In this document: positions 53,386 through 60,545 of the stretch, one piece after another
Position numbering within the stretch: the first letter of the stretch is position 1
How the letters are laid out: the number at the start of each line of letters is the position of its first letter
Assembly: GCA_046297495.1 (NCBI GenBank)
Contig: JBKBIP010000002.1
Location: 186,001 to 250,000, forward strand
Source of the DNA: JBKBIP01 sp046297495
Lineage (GTDB): Bacteria; Planctomycetota; Planctomycetia; Gemmatales; Gemmataceae
Direction of reading: 5' to 3'
DNA length: 64,000 nt
Position numbers and translations under genes: made by a program
The notes under the pieces: generated by a model
Told to the model about the DNA's origin: nothing
Databases searched by the model: none
The model's input: only the letters and a program-made list of their open reading frames with translations

Positions 53386-53519
53386 CGAGCCTTTATCTTC
53401 ATTCTGGCCGACCCCCTGAAAATCGCAAGCCATCTTCCCAGCGGTAAACGGAAAGATACTTCGCCCCACGCTTCGTATTTCCGCCAAACGACAAAATCCG
53501 CAAATATGCCTCCACCCCC

Positions 53520-53538
53520 TTGACCGATGTGCTACAAT
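53520..53538 (+). promoter_or_regulatory. Possible promoter of the initiator tRNA
   Basis: TACAAT at 53533-53538 with TGC directly before it (extended -10 form). A TTGACC lies only 7 bases upstream, too close to be its -35 box. It lies about 120 bases before the tRNA. Confidence 0.3.
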
Positions 53539-53662
53539 TGCAGTTGAAGGGCCGCTCCTCATGAAGGTGGAAAGTCGCGGCTTGTTTACGGGTAGAGGCT
53601 TCATCTCATCCACTTCCCCATAAACTAGCCGCTGCTACTTGGGTGGGCGGCTCTCCCTAGGA

Positions 53663-53734
53663 CGCGGCGTGGAGCAGTGGTAGCTCGCCAGGCTCATAAC
53701 CTGGAGGTCAGTGGTTCGAGTCCACTCGCCGCAA
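53663..53734 (+). tRNA. Initiator tRNA-fMet (anticodon CAU)
   Basis: 72 bases fold into a cloverleaf: acceptor CGCGGCG/CGCCGCA, D stem GAGC/GCTC, anticodon arm CCAGG-CTCATAA-CCTGG and T arm AGTGG-TTCGAGT-CCACT. C1 is opposite A72 (unpaired), and A11 pairs with U24; both mark bacterial initiator tRNAs. The anticodon loop is CUCAUAA as in E. coli. Of the three G:C pairs typical of the initiator anticodon stem, 29:41 is A:U here. The CCA end is not encoded. A strong terminator follows 11 bases later. Confidence 0.93.
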
Positions 53735-53745
53735 ATCGCAGAAGG

Positions 53746-53783
53746 AAGGGTTGTGATCGAGTTGCCGATCACAACCCTTTTTT
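53746..53783 (+). terminator. Rho-independent terminator of the tRNA
   Basis: AAGGGTTGTGATCG (53746-53759) pairs perfectly with CGATCACAACCCTT (53766-53779), loop AGTTGC, followed by T to 53783. A textbook terminator, 12 bases past the tRNA. Confidence 0.92.
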
Positions 53784-53843
53784 CATGATTATCCAACTCA
53801 CGCAATGGAAGTAACCAAACATCGTGGTGATGCGATGGCAACC

Positions 53844-54115
53844 ATGCGACTTCTTCTGGGTAGCGGCGGGTATCGCACGCCGGAGCGCGTGATGAGCGGA
53901 TTCGAGAATTTCACGAGGAAAACAGCGCTCCTGTCATCGGCCTGTGGGAAGCCGGTCTGTTGCGCGTCGAAGCGGGAGCGGTCCAGTTGATCGGCGCCCC
54001 GGCCCGAATTTTCCGTCAGGGGCAGGAGCCGGTCGATGTGGAACCAGGAACGGACATGAGCGAGTTACTAGAACTTAGTGCTCAGAAGGCGTCTCTCGTT
54101 GGCCGGACGCGCTAG
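53844..54115 (+). pseudogene. Remnant of peptidase E (family S51)
   Basis: The frame from ATG 53844 reads MRLLLGSGGYRTPER, the start of a dipeptidase E protein. From 53891 another frame reads RDERIREFHEENSAPVIGLW and then GLLRVEAGAVQLIGAPARIF, RQGQEPVDVEPGTDMSELLE, which is the C-terminal end of the same family. The roughly 150 residues between, including the catalytic Ser, are missing and the frames do not match. So this is a deletion derivative that cannot make an active enzyme. The tail ends in a short repeat-rich stretch (AGCACTAA-type) before thyX. Confidence 0.7.
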
Positions 54116-54168
54116 CGACGGCGTAGGCACAAACCTAAGCACTAAGTGCTAAGCACTAAACACCAAAT

Positions 54169-54969
54169 TCATACCTTGCGGTGCAGCGTGCTGGCCTCGA
54201 AAGTACCGTCGGGGAGGGGAACCAGCTCGTAATCGCCGAAAATGTTGGGGGCTTCTTGGCGCAGGATGCGTAATACTTGCGTGGCCAGCTTGCGAATCTC
54301 GACCTCGGCGTGTCGGCTGGCGCGCATCTCGATGAAGTGACGCAGGGCGCGGGAGTTGGCGGTCACGAAGATTTTCGTCTCGGTGGCATTAGGCAAGACG
54401 CTGCGGGCGGCTTGGCGCGCCAGCTTGCGGCGTAGGGTTTTGTCGGGTTCGTTTTGGAATCTCTCTTGCAACTTCTCCGCCAGCCGCATGTAGGCCCGAT
54501 GGCTGTGGGCCACGGCGTCGAGCCAAATCCCGTGCAATTCGGGGTCGGCGGCGATCTCGTCCGGCTCCACGTACTCGGCGACGGATTCATCGACGTAGCG
54601 TTGACTTAGCTGCGAGTATCCCATGCCAGCCCTATGCCGCACTAACTCATGCGTCAGCGACCGGCTTACCCCCGTGAAGATGAAATTCCACACCGCATGT
54701 TCAAGCACGGAGCCGTGACCGACTTCGAGCAGATGGTGGATGTAGGCGGCATTGCCACCAGGCCGGGGACGGGCGAAGGACATATAACAGACACGCCCTG
54801 CCGTCTCAATCAAGTGCTCGGCGGCTACTTCGGTGTCGGTCTGCCAACTCACGCCATGATCGGCAAGGAATTGATCCAGCGCCGACTCATCCAGGAGCTG
54901 CCGACCCACGAGGTACACCGTTGGTTCACGCAGGACGCGAATACTATAGGGATCGAAAATGTCGGTCAT
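54169..54969 (-). CDS. thyX: FAD-dependent thymidylate synthase ThyX
   Basis: Makes dTMP from dUMP with methylene-tetrahydrofolate and FAD. 266 residues. The signature RHRAGMGYSQLSQRYV (about residues 110-125) fits RHRxxxxxSxxSxRY. GHGSVLEHAVWNFIFTG before it and LPNATETKIFVTANSRALRHFIEMR with ASRHAEVEIRKLA after it are the other FAD/dUMP segments. No thyA gene is seen in the window. The ATG at 54969 has no strong ribosome site. It is divergent from the fumarase gene, with a palindromic element between. Confidence 0.93.
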   Translation of the reverse strand: MTDIFDPYSIRVLREPTVYLVGRQLLDESALDQFLADHGVSWQTDTEVAAEHLIETAGRVCYMSFARPRPGGNAAYIHHLLEVGHGSVLEHAVWNFIFTGVSRSLTHELVRHRAGMGYSQLSQRYVDESVAEYVEPDEIAADPELHGIWLDAVAHSHRAYMRLAEKLQERFQNEPDKTLRRKLARQAARSVLPNATETKIFVTANSRALRHFIEMRASRHAEVEIRKLATQVLRILRQEAPNIFGDYELVPLPDGTFEASTLHRKV

Positions 54970-55001
54970 GGTTTATCCGAGAGAATTTTTGCTGATTCTG
55001 G

Positions 55002-55053
55002 GGATTGATCGGTTCGCGCTGACCACCGGGCGCGTGCCCGAAACGATGAATCA
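55002..55053. repeat. Palindromic element (copy 15)
   Basis: Left arm GGATTGATCGGTTCGCG (55002-55018), right arm CCCGAAACGATGAATCA (55037-55053). It lies between the divergent thyX and fumarase genes. Confidence 0.8.
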
Positions 55054-55133
55054 ATGGCGGAAAAATCCTGCTCCTTGTTATATCGACATTTTCTATATTG
55101 AACCAAAAGGGGATTCCGTACACGAGGAGCACC

Positions 55134-56660
55134 ATGAACACGCAGCAATTTCACGCTAATATCTTGGAGCTGATTCGCCGCACGTCCGCGTATTTGCCCC
55201 CCGATGTTTCCCATGTCATCGAGCTGGGGCGTGGATTGGAACAACAGGGGTCGAAGGCGGAATTGGCCTTGGCCCTGGTGGCGCGCAACATCGGCTTGGC
55301 GAAACGGCTGAGCGCTCCCATCTGTCAGGATACCGGCACGATCACGTTTTACATCAAGACGCCGGTGGGGTTCGATCAGTTGCAATTGCAAGACATCTGC
55401 TGCGATGCCGTGGTGGAAGCGACGGCCAAGGGATATTTGCGACAAAACTCGGTGGATAGCGTCACTGGACGGAACACCGGCAACAATCTGGGGGCGGGCA
55501 GCCCGGTCTTTCACTGGCACCAGCACCGCTCCGACGTGGTCGATATGCGGTTGGTCCTCAAGGGGGGCGGCTGCGAGAACATGAGCGCCCAGTATTCGCT
55601 GCCCGTGACCATCAATGGCATGCGCTGCGACCGCGACTTGGAAGGAGTGCGCCATTGTATCCTCGATGCCGTCTGGAACGCGCAAGGTAAAGGGTGCGGC
55701 CCTGGTTTTCTCGGCGTGTGCATCGGCGGCGACCGCGCCAGCAGCTACGAGCACGCCAAGGAGCAGCTGTTGCGCGAGCTGGATGATGTCAACCCAGTGC
55801 CGGAATTGGCGACCCTCGAAGCCCGCATTCTCGAAGAGGCCAATCAGCTGAACATTGGGCCGATGGGGTTTGGCGGGAAATTAACAGTCGGCAGCTGCAA
55901 AATCGGCGCCCGCAATCGCCTGCCAGCGTCGTATTTCGTCAGCGTGGCGTACATGTGCTGGGCGTTTCGCCGGCGCGGCGTGCGGCTGGATGCGGATGGT
56001 AACGTCGTCGATTGGTTGTATCAGGCGCCAGAGGAATTTGAGCGGGATTATTCCCAGGAAGCCATCGGCCCACTGCAACTCGGCGCCGGCAGCAAGTCGG
56101 CCATTTCCTTGCAATTACCCTTGAAGGAAGAAACGGTGCGCCAGCTGAAGGCGGGAGATGTGGTGCTGCTCAGCGGCAAGGTTTATACCGGCCGCGATGC
56201 CGTGCACCATTACCTGTTCCACGGCGGTGATTTGCCGGCCCTGCACGGCGGCGTGATCTATCACTGCGGCCCGGTGGTGCTGGAAGAGAATGGCCAATAT
56301 CGCGTCGTCGCCGCCGGCCCGACGACCTCCATCCGCGAGGAACCGTATCAAGCCGAAGTCATTCGGCGTTTCGGCATCAAGGCGGTCATCGGCAAGGGAG
56401 GCATGGGAGCCAAGACGCTGCAAGCCTGCCAGGAACACGGTTGCGTCTATCTGCATGGCATTGGCGGAGCGGCCCAAATTTACGCCCAGTGCGTGACCCA
56501 TGTTCATGATGTGCATCTGAAACACTTCGGCAGCCCCGAAGCGGTGTGGGAAATGGAAGTGAAGGATTTCCCTGCCGTGGTGACGATGGATGCGCATGGC
56601 ACCTCGCTGCACCAACAAGTGGCCGACGCCTCCAAAGCGGAATTGGTGGCGGTGGGGTAG
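55134..56660 (+). CDS. fumA: Class I (iron-sulfur) fumarate hydratase, single chain
   Basis: Interconverts fumarate and malate in the TCA cycle using a [4Fe-4S] cluster. 508 residues with alpha and beta parts fused. ATG 55134 follows GAGGAG. The alpha part has SAPICQDTGTITFYIK (cluster Cys), TGRNTGNNLGAGSPVF, GGGCENMSAQYSLP (cluster Cys in the CEN/CENMS motif) and LGVCIGGDRAS. The beta part starts near LQLPLKEETVRQLKAGDVVL and has KVYTGRDAVHHYLFHGG and IGKGGMGAKTLQACQEHG. Tartrate dehydratase is the nearest alternative within the family. Confidence 0.88.
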   Translation: MNTQQFHANILELIRRTSAYLPPDVSHVIELGRGLEQQGSKAELALALVARNIGLAKRLSAPICQDTGTITFYIKTPVGFDQLQLQDICCDAVVEATAKGYLRQNSVDSVTGRNTGNNLGAGSPVFHWHQHRSDVVDMRLVLKGGGCENMSAQYSLPVTINGMRCDRDLEGVRHCILDAVWNAQGKGCGPGFLGVCIGGDRASSYEHAKEQLLRELDDVNPVPELATLEARILEEANQLNIGPMGFGGKLTVGSCKIGARNRLPASYFVSVAYMCWAFRRRGVRLDADGNVVDWLYQAPEEFERDYSQEAIGPLQLGAGSKSAISLQLPLKEETVRQLKAGDVVLLSGKVYTGRDAVHHYLFHGGDLPALHGGVIYHCGPVVLEENGQYRVVAAGPTTSIREEPYQAEVIRRFGIKAVIGKGGMGAKTLQACQEHGCVYLHGIGGAAQIYAQCVTHVHDVHLKHFGSPEAVWEMEVKDFPAVVTMDAHGTSLHQQVADASKAELVAVG

Positions 56661-57018
56661 AAAACAGTGATCCGTGTTTATCATTTAGCGGGCGAGCTAT
56701 TGGCGAGCCTGCGGCTCACCCGCTAAACGGCGCAACCCGCGCGACCGGCACGATCTCCCGCCGCTCAAATGCATACAAGTCAAAGGCTTTGTGCAAATTG
56801 CTTGACTTGCCTAATGCTCCAAGAGAAAATAAGGCCAAGTCGATTGGCGGCGCTGCCGAGCGGCGCCGTTTATCCTGTCGATAGTGCATCATCAAATTCT
56901 GGAATGGCGACTTCCGGCGTGATCACCACGTTCGTGGGGAAGGTTGGTGATGATAGCGCTGGCAGCGCGGGCTGTCGAGCACCAGATTTCACCTTGGCCT
57001 ATTTTCGAGGGAGCGCTC
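56661..57018. other. 358-base gap after the fumarase gene
   Basis: Holds a strong hairpin 25 bases after the fumarase stop (56685-56728) and, farther right, the promoter and GAGGGAG ribosome site for the Gly-rich protein. No gene is seen. Confidence 0.4.
56685..56728 (+). terminator. Hairpin after the fumarase gene, possible second repeat family
   Basis: TTTAGCGGGCGAGC (56685-56698) pairs with GCTCACCCGCTAAA (56715-56728) with one C:A mismatch, loop 16 bases. No T tract follows on the plus strand. The sequence GAGCCTGCGGCTC in the loop region forms an inner hairpin. Confidence 0.5.
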
Positions 57019-57768
57019 ATGCGCACGTCACGCACCATGCAGATTGCCACCATGCTGATAGTGGCAGTAGGGATCATTCTAGCAATTCATAGTCAGAGAG
57101 CGGAGGCCCAACGTGGCCGGCCTGGTAATCGCTTCTTCCCGGGGGGTGTTGGAGGTTTAGCGGGGCGGCCGTACAATCCACTGATCTTTGGCTTGCCATT
57201 TCAAGCCGTTGGTCCGGGCGGAGCAGCTCTGACGTTCGGACCGGCGTTCGCGGGCAACTATCCGCTCCAGTTGTTACAAGGCGCGCCGCCGAACGGAGTG
57301 ATCATTCCCGGCAATATCAATAACTTGGGCGCGATGGGCGGCGCTGGTGGTGGGGGGGCCGGCGGTGCCGGAGGCGGGTTTCCCATTGGCGGTGGCGGCG
57401 CCACGATTGGTATCGTAGGTGGGGTCACTTTCACTGGCTTCTTTCCGTTTCCCATTCAGCAAGGGCAGTTTCCAGGCGCGGTCACGCAACGCATCTTGCT
57501 GCCGGGCTTCGTGCCCCAAGCGGGTATCAATGTCCCCCCCCAAATGATGGGTGGCATCCCGACGCTCGCCTTTCAAATGGGTAGTGGTTTCGCCGGCTTG
57601 CAAGGAATCCTGTTCCAAGGCTTTCTCGGTGGTCAATTGCAAGGTGGTCAGATTCAAGGAGGGGCCGTTGGTATCCCTGGCGGCATCGGCGGCATCGGCG
57701 GCATCGGCGGCGGTATCGGCGGCGGCATCGGCGGCAAGTTCGGCTTCAATGGTGGTTATGGCTATTGA
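57019..57768 (+). CDS. Gly-rich secreted protein
   Basis: 249 residues. ATG 57019 is preceded by GAGGGAG and begins a signal peptide (MQIATMLIVAVGIILAIHS, cut near AEAQ). The mature protein is rich in Gly, Pro, Phe and Ile with two Gly tracts: one at about residues 112-135 and a longer one near the C-terminus built on GGIGG units, ending in KFGFNGGYGY. A surface or cell-wall structural role is inferred from composition only; I know no family. A perfect 12-bp hairpin follows. Confidence 0.6.
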   Translation: MRTSRTMQIATMLIVAVGIILAIHSQRAEAQRGRPGNRFFPGGVGGLAGRPYNPLIFGLPFQAVGPGGAALTFGPAFAGNYPLQLLQGAPPNGVIIPGNINNLGAMGGAGGGGAGGAGGGFPIGGGGATIGIVGGVTFTGFFPFPIQQGQFPGAVTQRILLPGFVPQAGINVPPQMMGGIPTLAFQMGSGFAGLQGILFQGFLGGQLQGGQIQGGAVGIPGGIGGIGGIGGGIGGGIGGKFGFNGGYGY

Positions 57769-57804
57769 TGCGCCAACTACGCTTCCTTCGTGATGGTTCA
57801 AGGG

Positions 57805-57838
57805 CGAGGCTTGCCATCGGCACCGGTGGCAAGCCTCG
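57805..57838 (+). terminator. Perfect 12-bp hairpin downstream of the Gly-rich gene
   Basis: CGAGGCTTGCCA (57805-57816) pairs with TGGCAAGCCTCG (57827-57838), loop of 10 bases. It ends 36 bases before the start codon of the next gene, so it could end the first transcript or shape the leader of the second. Only two T follow. Confidence 0.6.
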
Positions 57839-57874
57839 TTGGCGTTCCTGGATGGGATAAGGAGGAAGAAAGCG

Positions 57875-59380
57875 ATGGCCGGCGTCTGGTCCCACACGCG
57901 AATGCTTGTTTTTTGCTTCGGTTGTTGTCTGTGTTGGCCGGCGTCAGCTCACGGACAAGCAGTGAACACTCCGGCCATCGACGAACTGATCGACGAAGCT
58001 CTCCAAGCCTGGGAAGTGCCCGGCGTCGCGGTGGCCATCGTCGGCGATAATCGGGTTCTCTATGTCAAAGGACGGGGAGTCAAGGATAGCCACACGCGCC
58101 AAGCCGTGACCCCCGACACGATCTTCCCGTTGGCCAGCTGCACGAAGGCATTCACCACGACGTTATTGGCCCAACTGGTCGATGACGGCGTGCTGGACTG
58201 GGATGATCCGGTTCGCCAACACCTGCCCTGGTTCCACTTGGCCGACCCGCTCGCCGACGCCAATGTGACCATGCGTGATTTGGTCACGCACCGCACCGGC
58301 GTCGCCAGCCACGACTTTTTGTGGTATCGCGCGCCGTGGCCGCCCGCTGAAGTGGTCCGCAAGATGGCTTGGCTGCGACCCAGCAAATCGTTTCGTTCCA
58401 CCTTCATCTATCAGAGCACCATGTTCACTGCCGCTGGTTTGGCGCTCGGCGCGACCACCAAGAGCAGCTGGCAAGCCCAAGTCCAGCAACGTTTGCTGAC
58501 GCCGTTGGCCATGAAACGCACCTACTTGACCACGCCCGAAGCGTTGCGGGCCGGTGATCATGCCACGCCTCATCGCCGGGACGCGGATGGACAAGTTCAA
58601 GCCATTCCCTGGTACGTCATCGAGCACCCGGAGCCGGCCGGCTCATTACACAGCTGCGCGCGGGACATGACCAAGTGGCTTCAGCTGCAACTCGGTAACG
58701 GCCGTTTGGGAGATAAACGTCTCGTCTCCGCTGTCCAGCTGGCCGAGACGCGGACGCCGCAAATCCCCCTTCGGCTCACCGGCGTTCACCGCGCGTTCAA
58801 CCCCGATACCTTGCAAATGAGCTACGGCATGGGGTGGATCATCCAGGACTATCGCGGCCAGCTGATGGTGAGTCACGCCGGCGCCATCGATGGCTTTCGC
58901 GCGCACGTCACCCTATTGCCCCAAGCGAATCTCGGTATCGTGCTGCTGAGCAACTTGCACCAAAGCCAGATGAACTTGGCGCTAAGCAACACGCTGGTAG
59001 ATCACTTGCTGGGTTTGCCGTACAAGGATTGGCATACGTCCTTCCGAGCCGTCGAACGCACTGTGCAAGCCGAGGCCGACAAAAGGAAGCAAACACTTGT
59101 CCAAGCACGCCGCCCCGATTTGAAACCGGCGCTGCCTCTCTCGGCGTATGTTGGCAGTTATGTCGAACCCGCCTATGGACATGGGAAAGTCACGCTGGAG
59201 AATGACCGGCTGGTTTGGCAATGGTCATCGTTTCGCTGCCCGCTAGACCATCATCGACAGGATGCGTTTTTCTTGTCGGAAGAACATCTCGGCGATCACT
59301 TGATTTCCTTTCAGATCGAGGATGGCGCCGTGAAAAGTTTGACGTTCCTGGATATGACATTTAAGAGACCATCTCCGTGA
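57875..59380 (+). CDS. Exported serine hydrolase, class C beta-lactamase family
   Basis: 501 residues. ATG 57875 follows AAGGAGG; a signal peptide follows (MLVFCFGCCLCWPASAHG). The catalytic SxxK motif is SCTK (Ser 88, Lys 91). The second motif, usually YxN, reads YQS in FIYQSTMFTAAG. The third motif is in SHAGAIDGF (HxG). A C-terminal beta domain of about 100 residues (DUF3471-like: PALPLSAYVGSYVEPAYGHG) follows. Such proteins are usually esterases or D-aminopeptidases rather than antibiotic-cleaving enzymes. No resistance function is implied. Confidence 0.85.
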   Translation: MAGVWSHTRMLVFCFGCCLCWPASAHGQAVNTPAIDELIDEALQAWEVPGVAVAIVGDNRVLYVKGRGVKDSHTRQAVTPDTIFPLASCTKAFTTTLLAQLVDDGVLDWDDPVRQHLPWFHLADPLADANVTMRDLVTHRTGVASHDFLWYRAPWPPAEVVRKMAWLRPSKSFRSTFIYQSTMFTAAGLALGATTKSSWQAQVQQRLLTPLAMKRTYLTTPEALRAGDHATPHRRDADGQVQAIPWYVIEHPEPAGSLHSCARDMTKWLQLQLGNGRLGDKRLVSAVQLAETRTPQIPLRLTGVHRAFNPDTLQMSYGMGWIIQDYRGQLMVSHAGAIDGFRAHVTLLPQANLGIVLLSNLHQSQMNLALSNTLVDHLLGLPYKDWHTSFRAVERTVQAEADKRKQTLVQARRPDLKPALPLSAYVGSYVEPAYGHGKVTLENDRLVWQWSSFRCPLDHHRQDAFFLSEEHLGDHLISFQIEDGAVKSLTFLDMTFKRPSP

Positions 59381-59382
59381 TC

Positions 59383-59410
59383 GATTCATCGTTTCGCGTG
59401 CGAAACGATG
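59383..59410. repeat. Palindromic element (copy 16), compact hairpin
   Basis: Left arm GATTCATCGTTTCGCG (59383-59398) followed closely by CGAAACGATG (59401-59410), giving a stem ATCGTTTCG/CGAAACGAT with a 4-base loop. It starts three bases after the serine hydrolase stop, between convergent genes, so it is placed like a terminator. Confidence 0.8.
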
Positions 59411-59423
59411 ACGCATCAGAAAC

Positions 59424-60152
59424 TCACGACACCAACCGAAAGAAAATCGCCTCTAAATCCTCTTCCTGATATTTCTCGCGTAGCTCCAAGAGCGTGCCGC
59501 AAGCCAAAATCCGGCCGTGGTGCAGGATAGCGATACGGTCGCACAGTTTCTCGGCCTCGCGCATGATGTGCGTCGAGAACACGATGCTCTTGCCATGTCC
59601 TTTCAAACGGACAATGCTTTCCAACACAGTGCGCGCGACCAAGACATCTAGCCCGGCGGTCGGCTCGTCGAAGATCAATACCGGTGGATCGTGGATGATG
59701 GCGCGGGCTATGGACACCTTCTGTTTCATGCCGGTGCTCATGCGGGCAGCGGGCACGTCGCGGAAGTCATTCATTTGCAACAGCTCAAACACGTCCTCCA
59801 AGCGAGATCGTAGCGCCGCGCGGCTCAGGCCATTGAGCTGGCCAAAGAACGTAACGATTTCCCAGGCCGTCATGCGTTCATATAGGCCGGTGGTGGCGGA
59901 TAAAAAGCCGATCCGTCCACGCACCGCGTCGGCGTCCCGGATGACATCGTGGCCAGCCACGGTCACGATTCCCGCCGTCGGCTTCAGCACCGTGCAGAGG
60001 ATGCGCAGTGTCGTCGTCTTGCCAGCGCCATTGGAACCGAGCAGCCCGAACACCTCGCCCGGCGGCACGCTGAAGCCGACGTGATCAACCGCCATCACAT
60101 CGCCGCGACTGCCATCGGGAAAGGTTTTCACGAGATTTTCAACATGAATCAT
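59424..60152 (-). CDS. ABC transporter ATP-binding protein, NatA-like
   Basis: 242 residues from ATG 60152, chosen because the family starts IHVENLVKTFP. Walker A GLLGSNGAGKTTT (about residues 38-50), signature RMSTGMKQKVSIARA, Walker B PVLIFDEPTAGLD and the switch His in STHIMREAE are all intact. NatA-type ATPases drive ABC-2 or Na+/drug exporters, usually with a NatB permease next door. None is found here: downstream is the convergent serine hydrolase gene. So the permease is elsewhere, or this ATPase is an orphan. Confidence 0.88.
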   Translation of the reverse strand: MIHVENLVKTFPDGSRGDVMAVDHVGFSVPPGEVFGLLGSNGAGKTTTLRILCTVLKPTAGIVTVAGHDVIRDADAVRGRIGFLSATTGLYERMTAWEIVTFFGQLNGLSRAALRSRLEDVFELLQMNDFRDVPAARMSTGMKQKVSIARAIIHDPPVLIFDEPTAGLDVLVARTVLESIVRLKGHGKSIVFSTHIMREAEKLCDRIAILHHGRILACGTLLELREKYQEEDLEAIFFRLVS

Positions 60153-60545
60153 GAGGTAACACAGAATCAAAGATTGATGGAAACGGGAGCGGATCAATGC
60201 CGTCTGTACAGCGCCAACGCGGTTTGGCGAGGAAGGTGGATCACTGGCATCGCGTCCGCTTCATTCTAAGGAAGACCGATGATTCTAGCCAGCCCTGCTT
60301 CTTTTTCCGCGCGAGTCGCCTCTCCCTGTCCCTTGTTTCCTATTATGTCTATTGGCCGACTATGTTGCTTCCTACTCCCGCAAAAGCGCCCAGGTCGTCT
60401 CATCCCGACTTTTCGGGATTTTTTCTTTCTTGAGGGATGTCTTAGCAAAGTTCACAACGCGGATAACCGATCAAATCAACAAGCCCCGCGCCACAGGTAA
60501 ATTGGCGGGTGGGCGAAAATTGGTCCACTGCAGGAGGTCTCACCC
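60153..60545. other. 393-base gap with an orphan terminator
   Basis: Between the ABC ATPase (minus) and the TolC-like gene (plus). A plus-strand hairpin with T tract lies at 60402-60427, with no gene upstream of it to end. The AGGAGG ribosome site of the next gene is at 60531-60537. Confidence 0.45.
60402..60427 (+). terminator. Rho-independent-type terminator without an upstream gene
   Basis: ATCCCGA (60402-60408) pairs with TCGGGAT (60413-60419), loop CTTT, followed by TTTTTT and more T. A transcript ending here would be short and non-coding; it could be a small RNA starting after about 60200, or an attenuator for the TolC-like gene. Confidence 0.65.

Noticed and set aside
53520..53538. 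TTGACC with TACAAT as a full promoter before the tRNA
   Set aside because: Spacing is only 7 bases; kept only as a possible extended -10 element.
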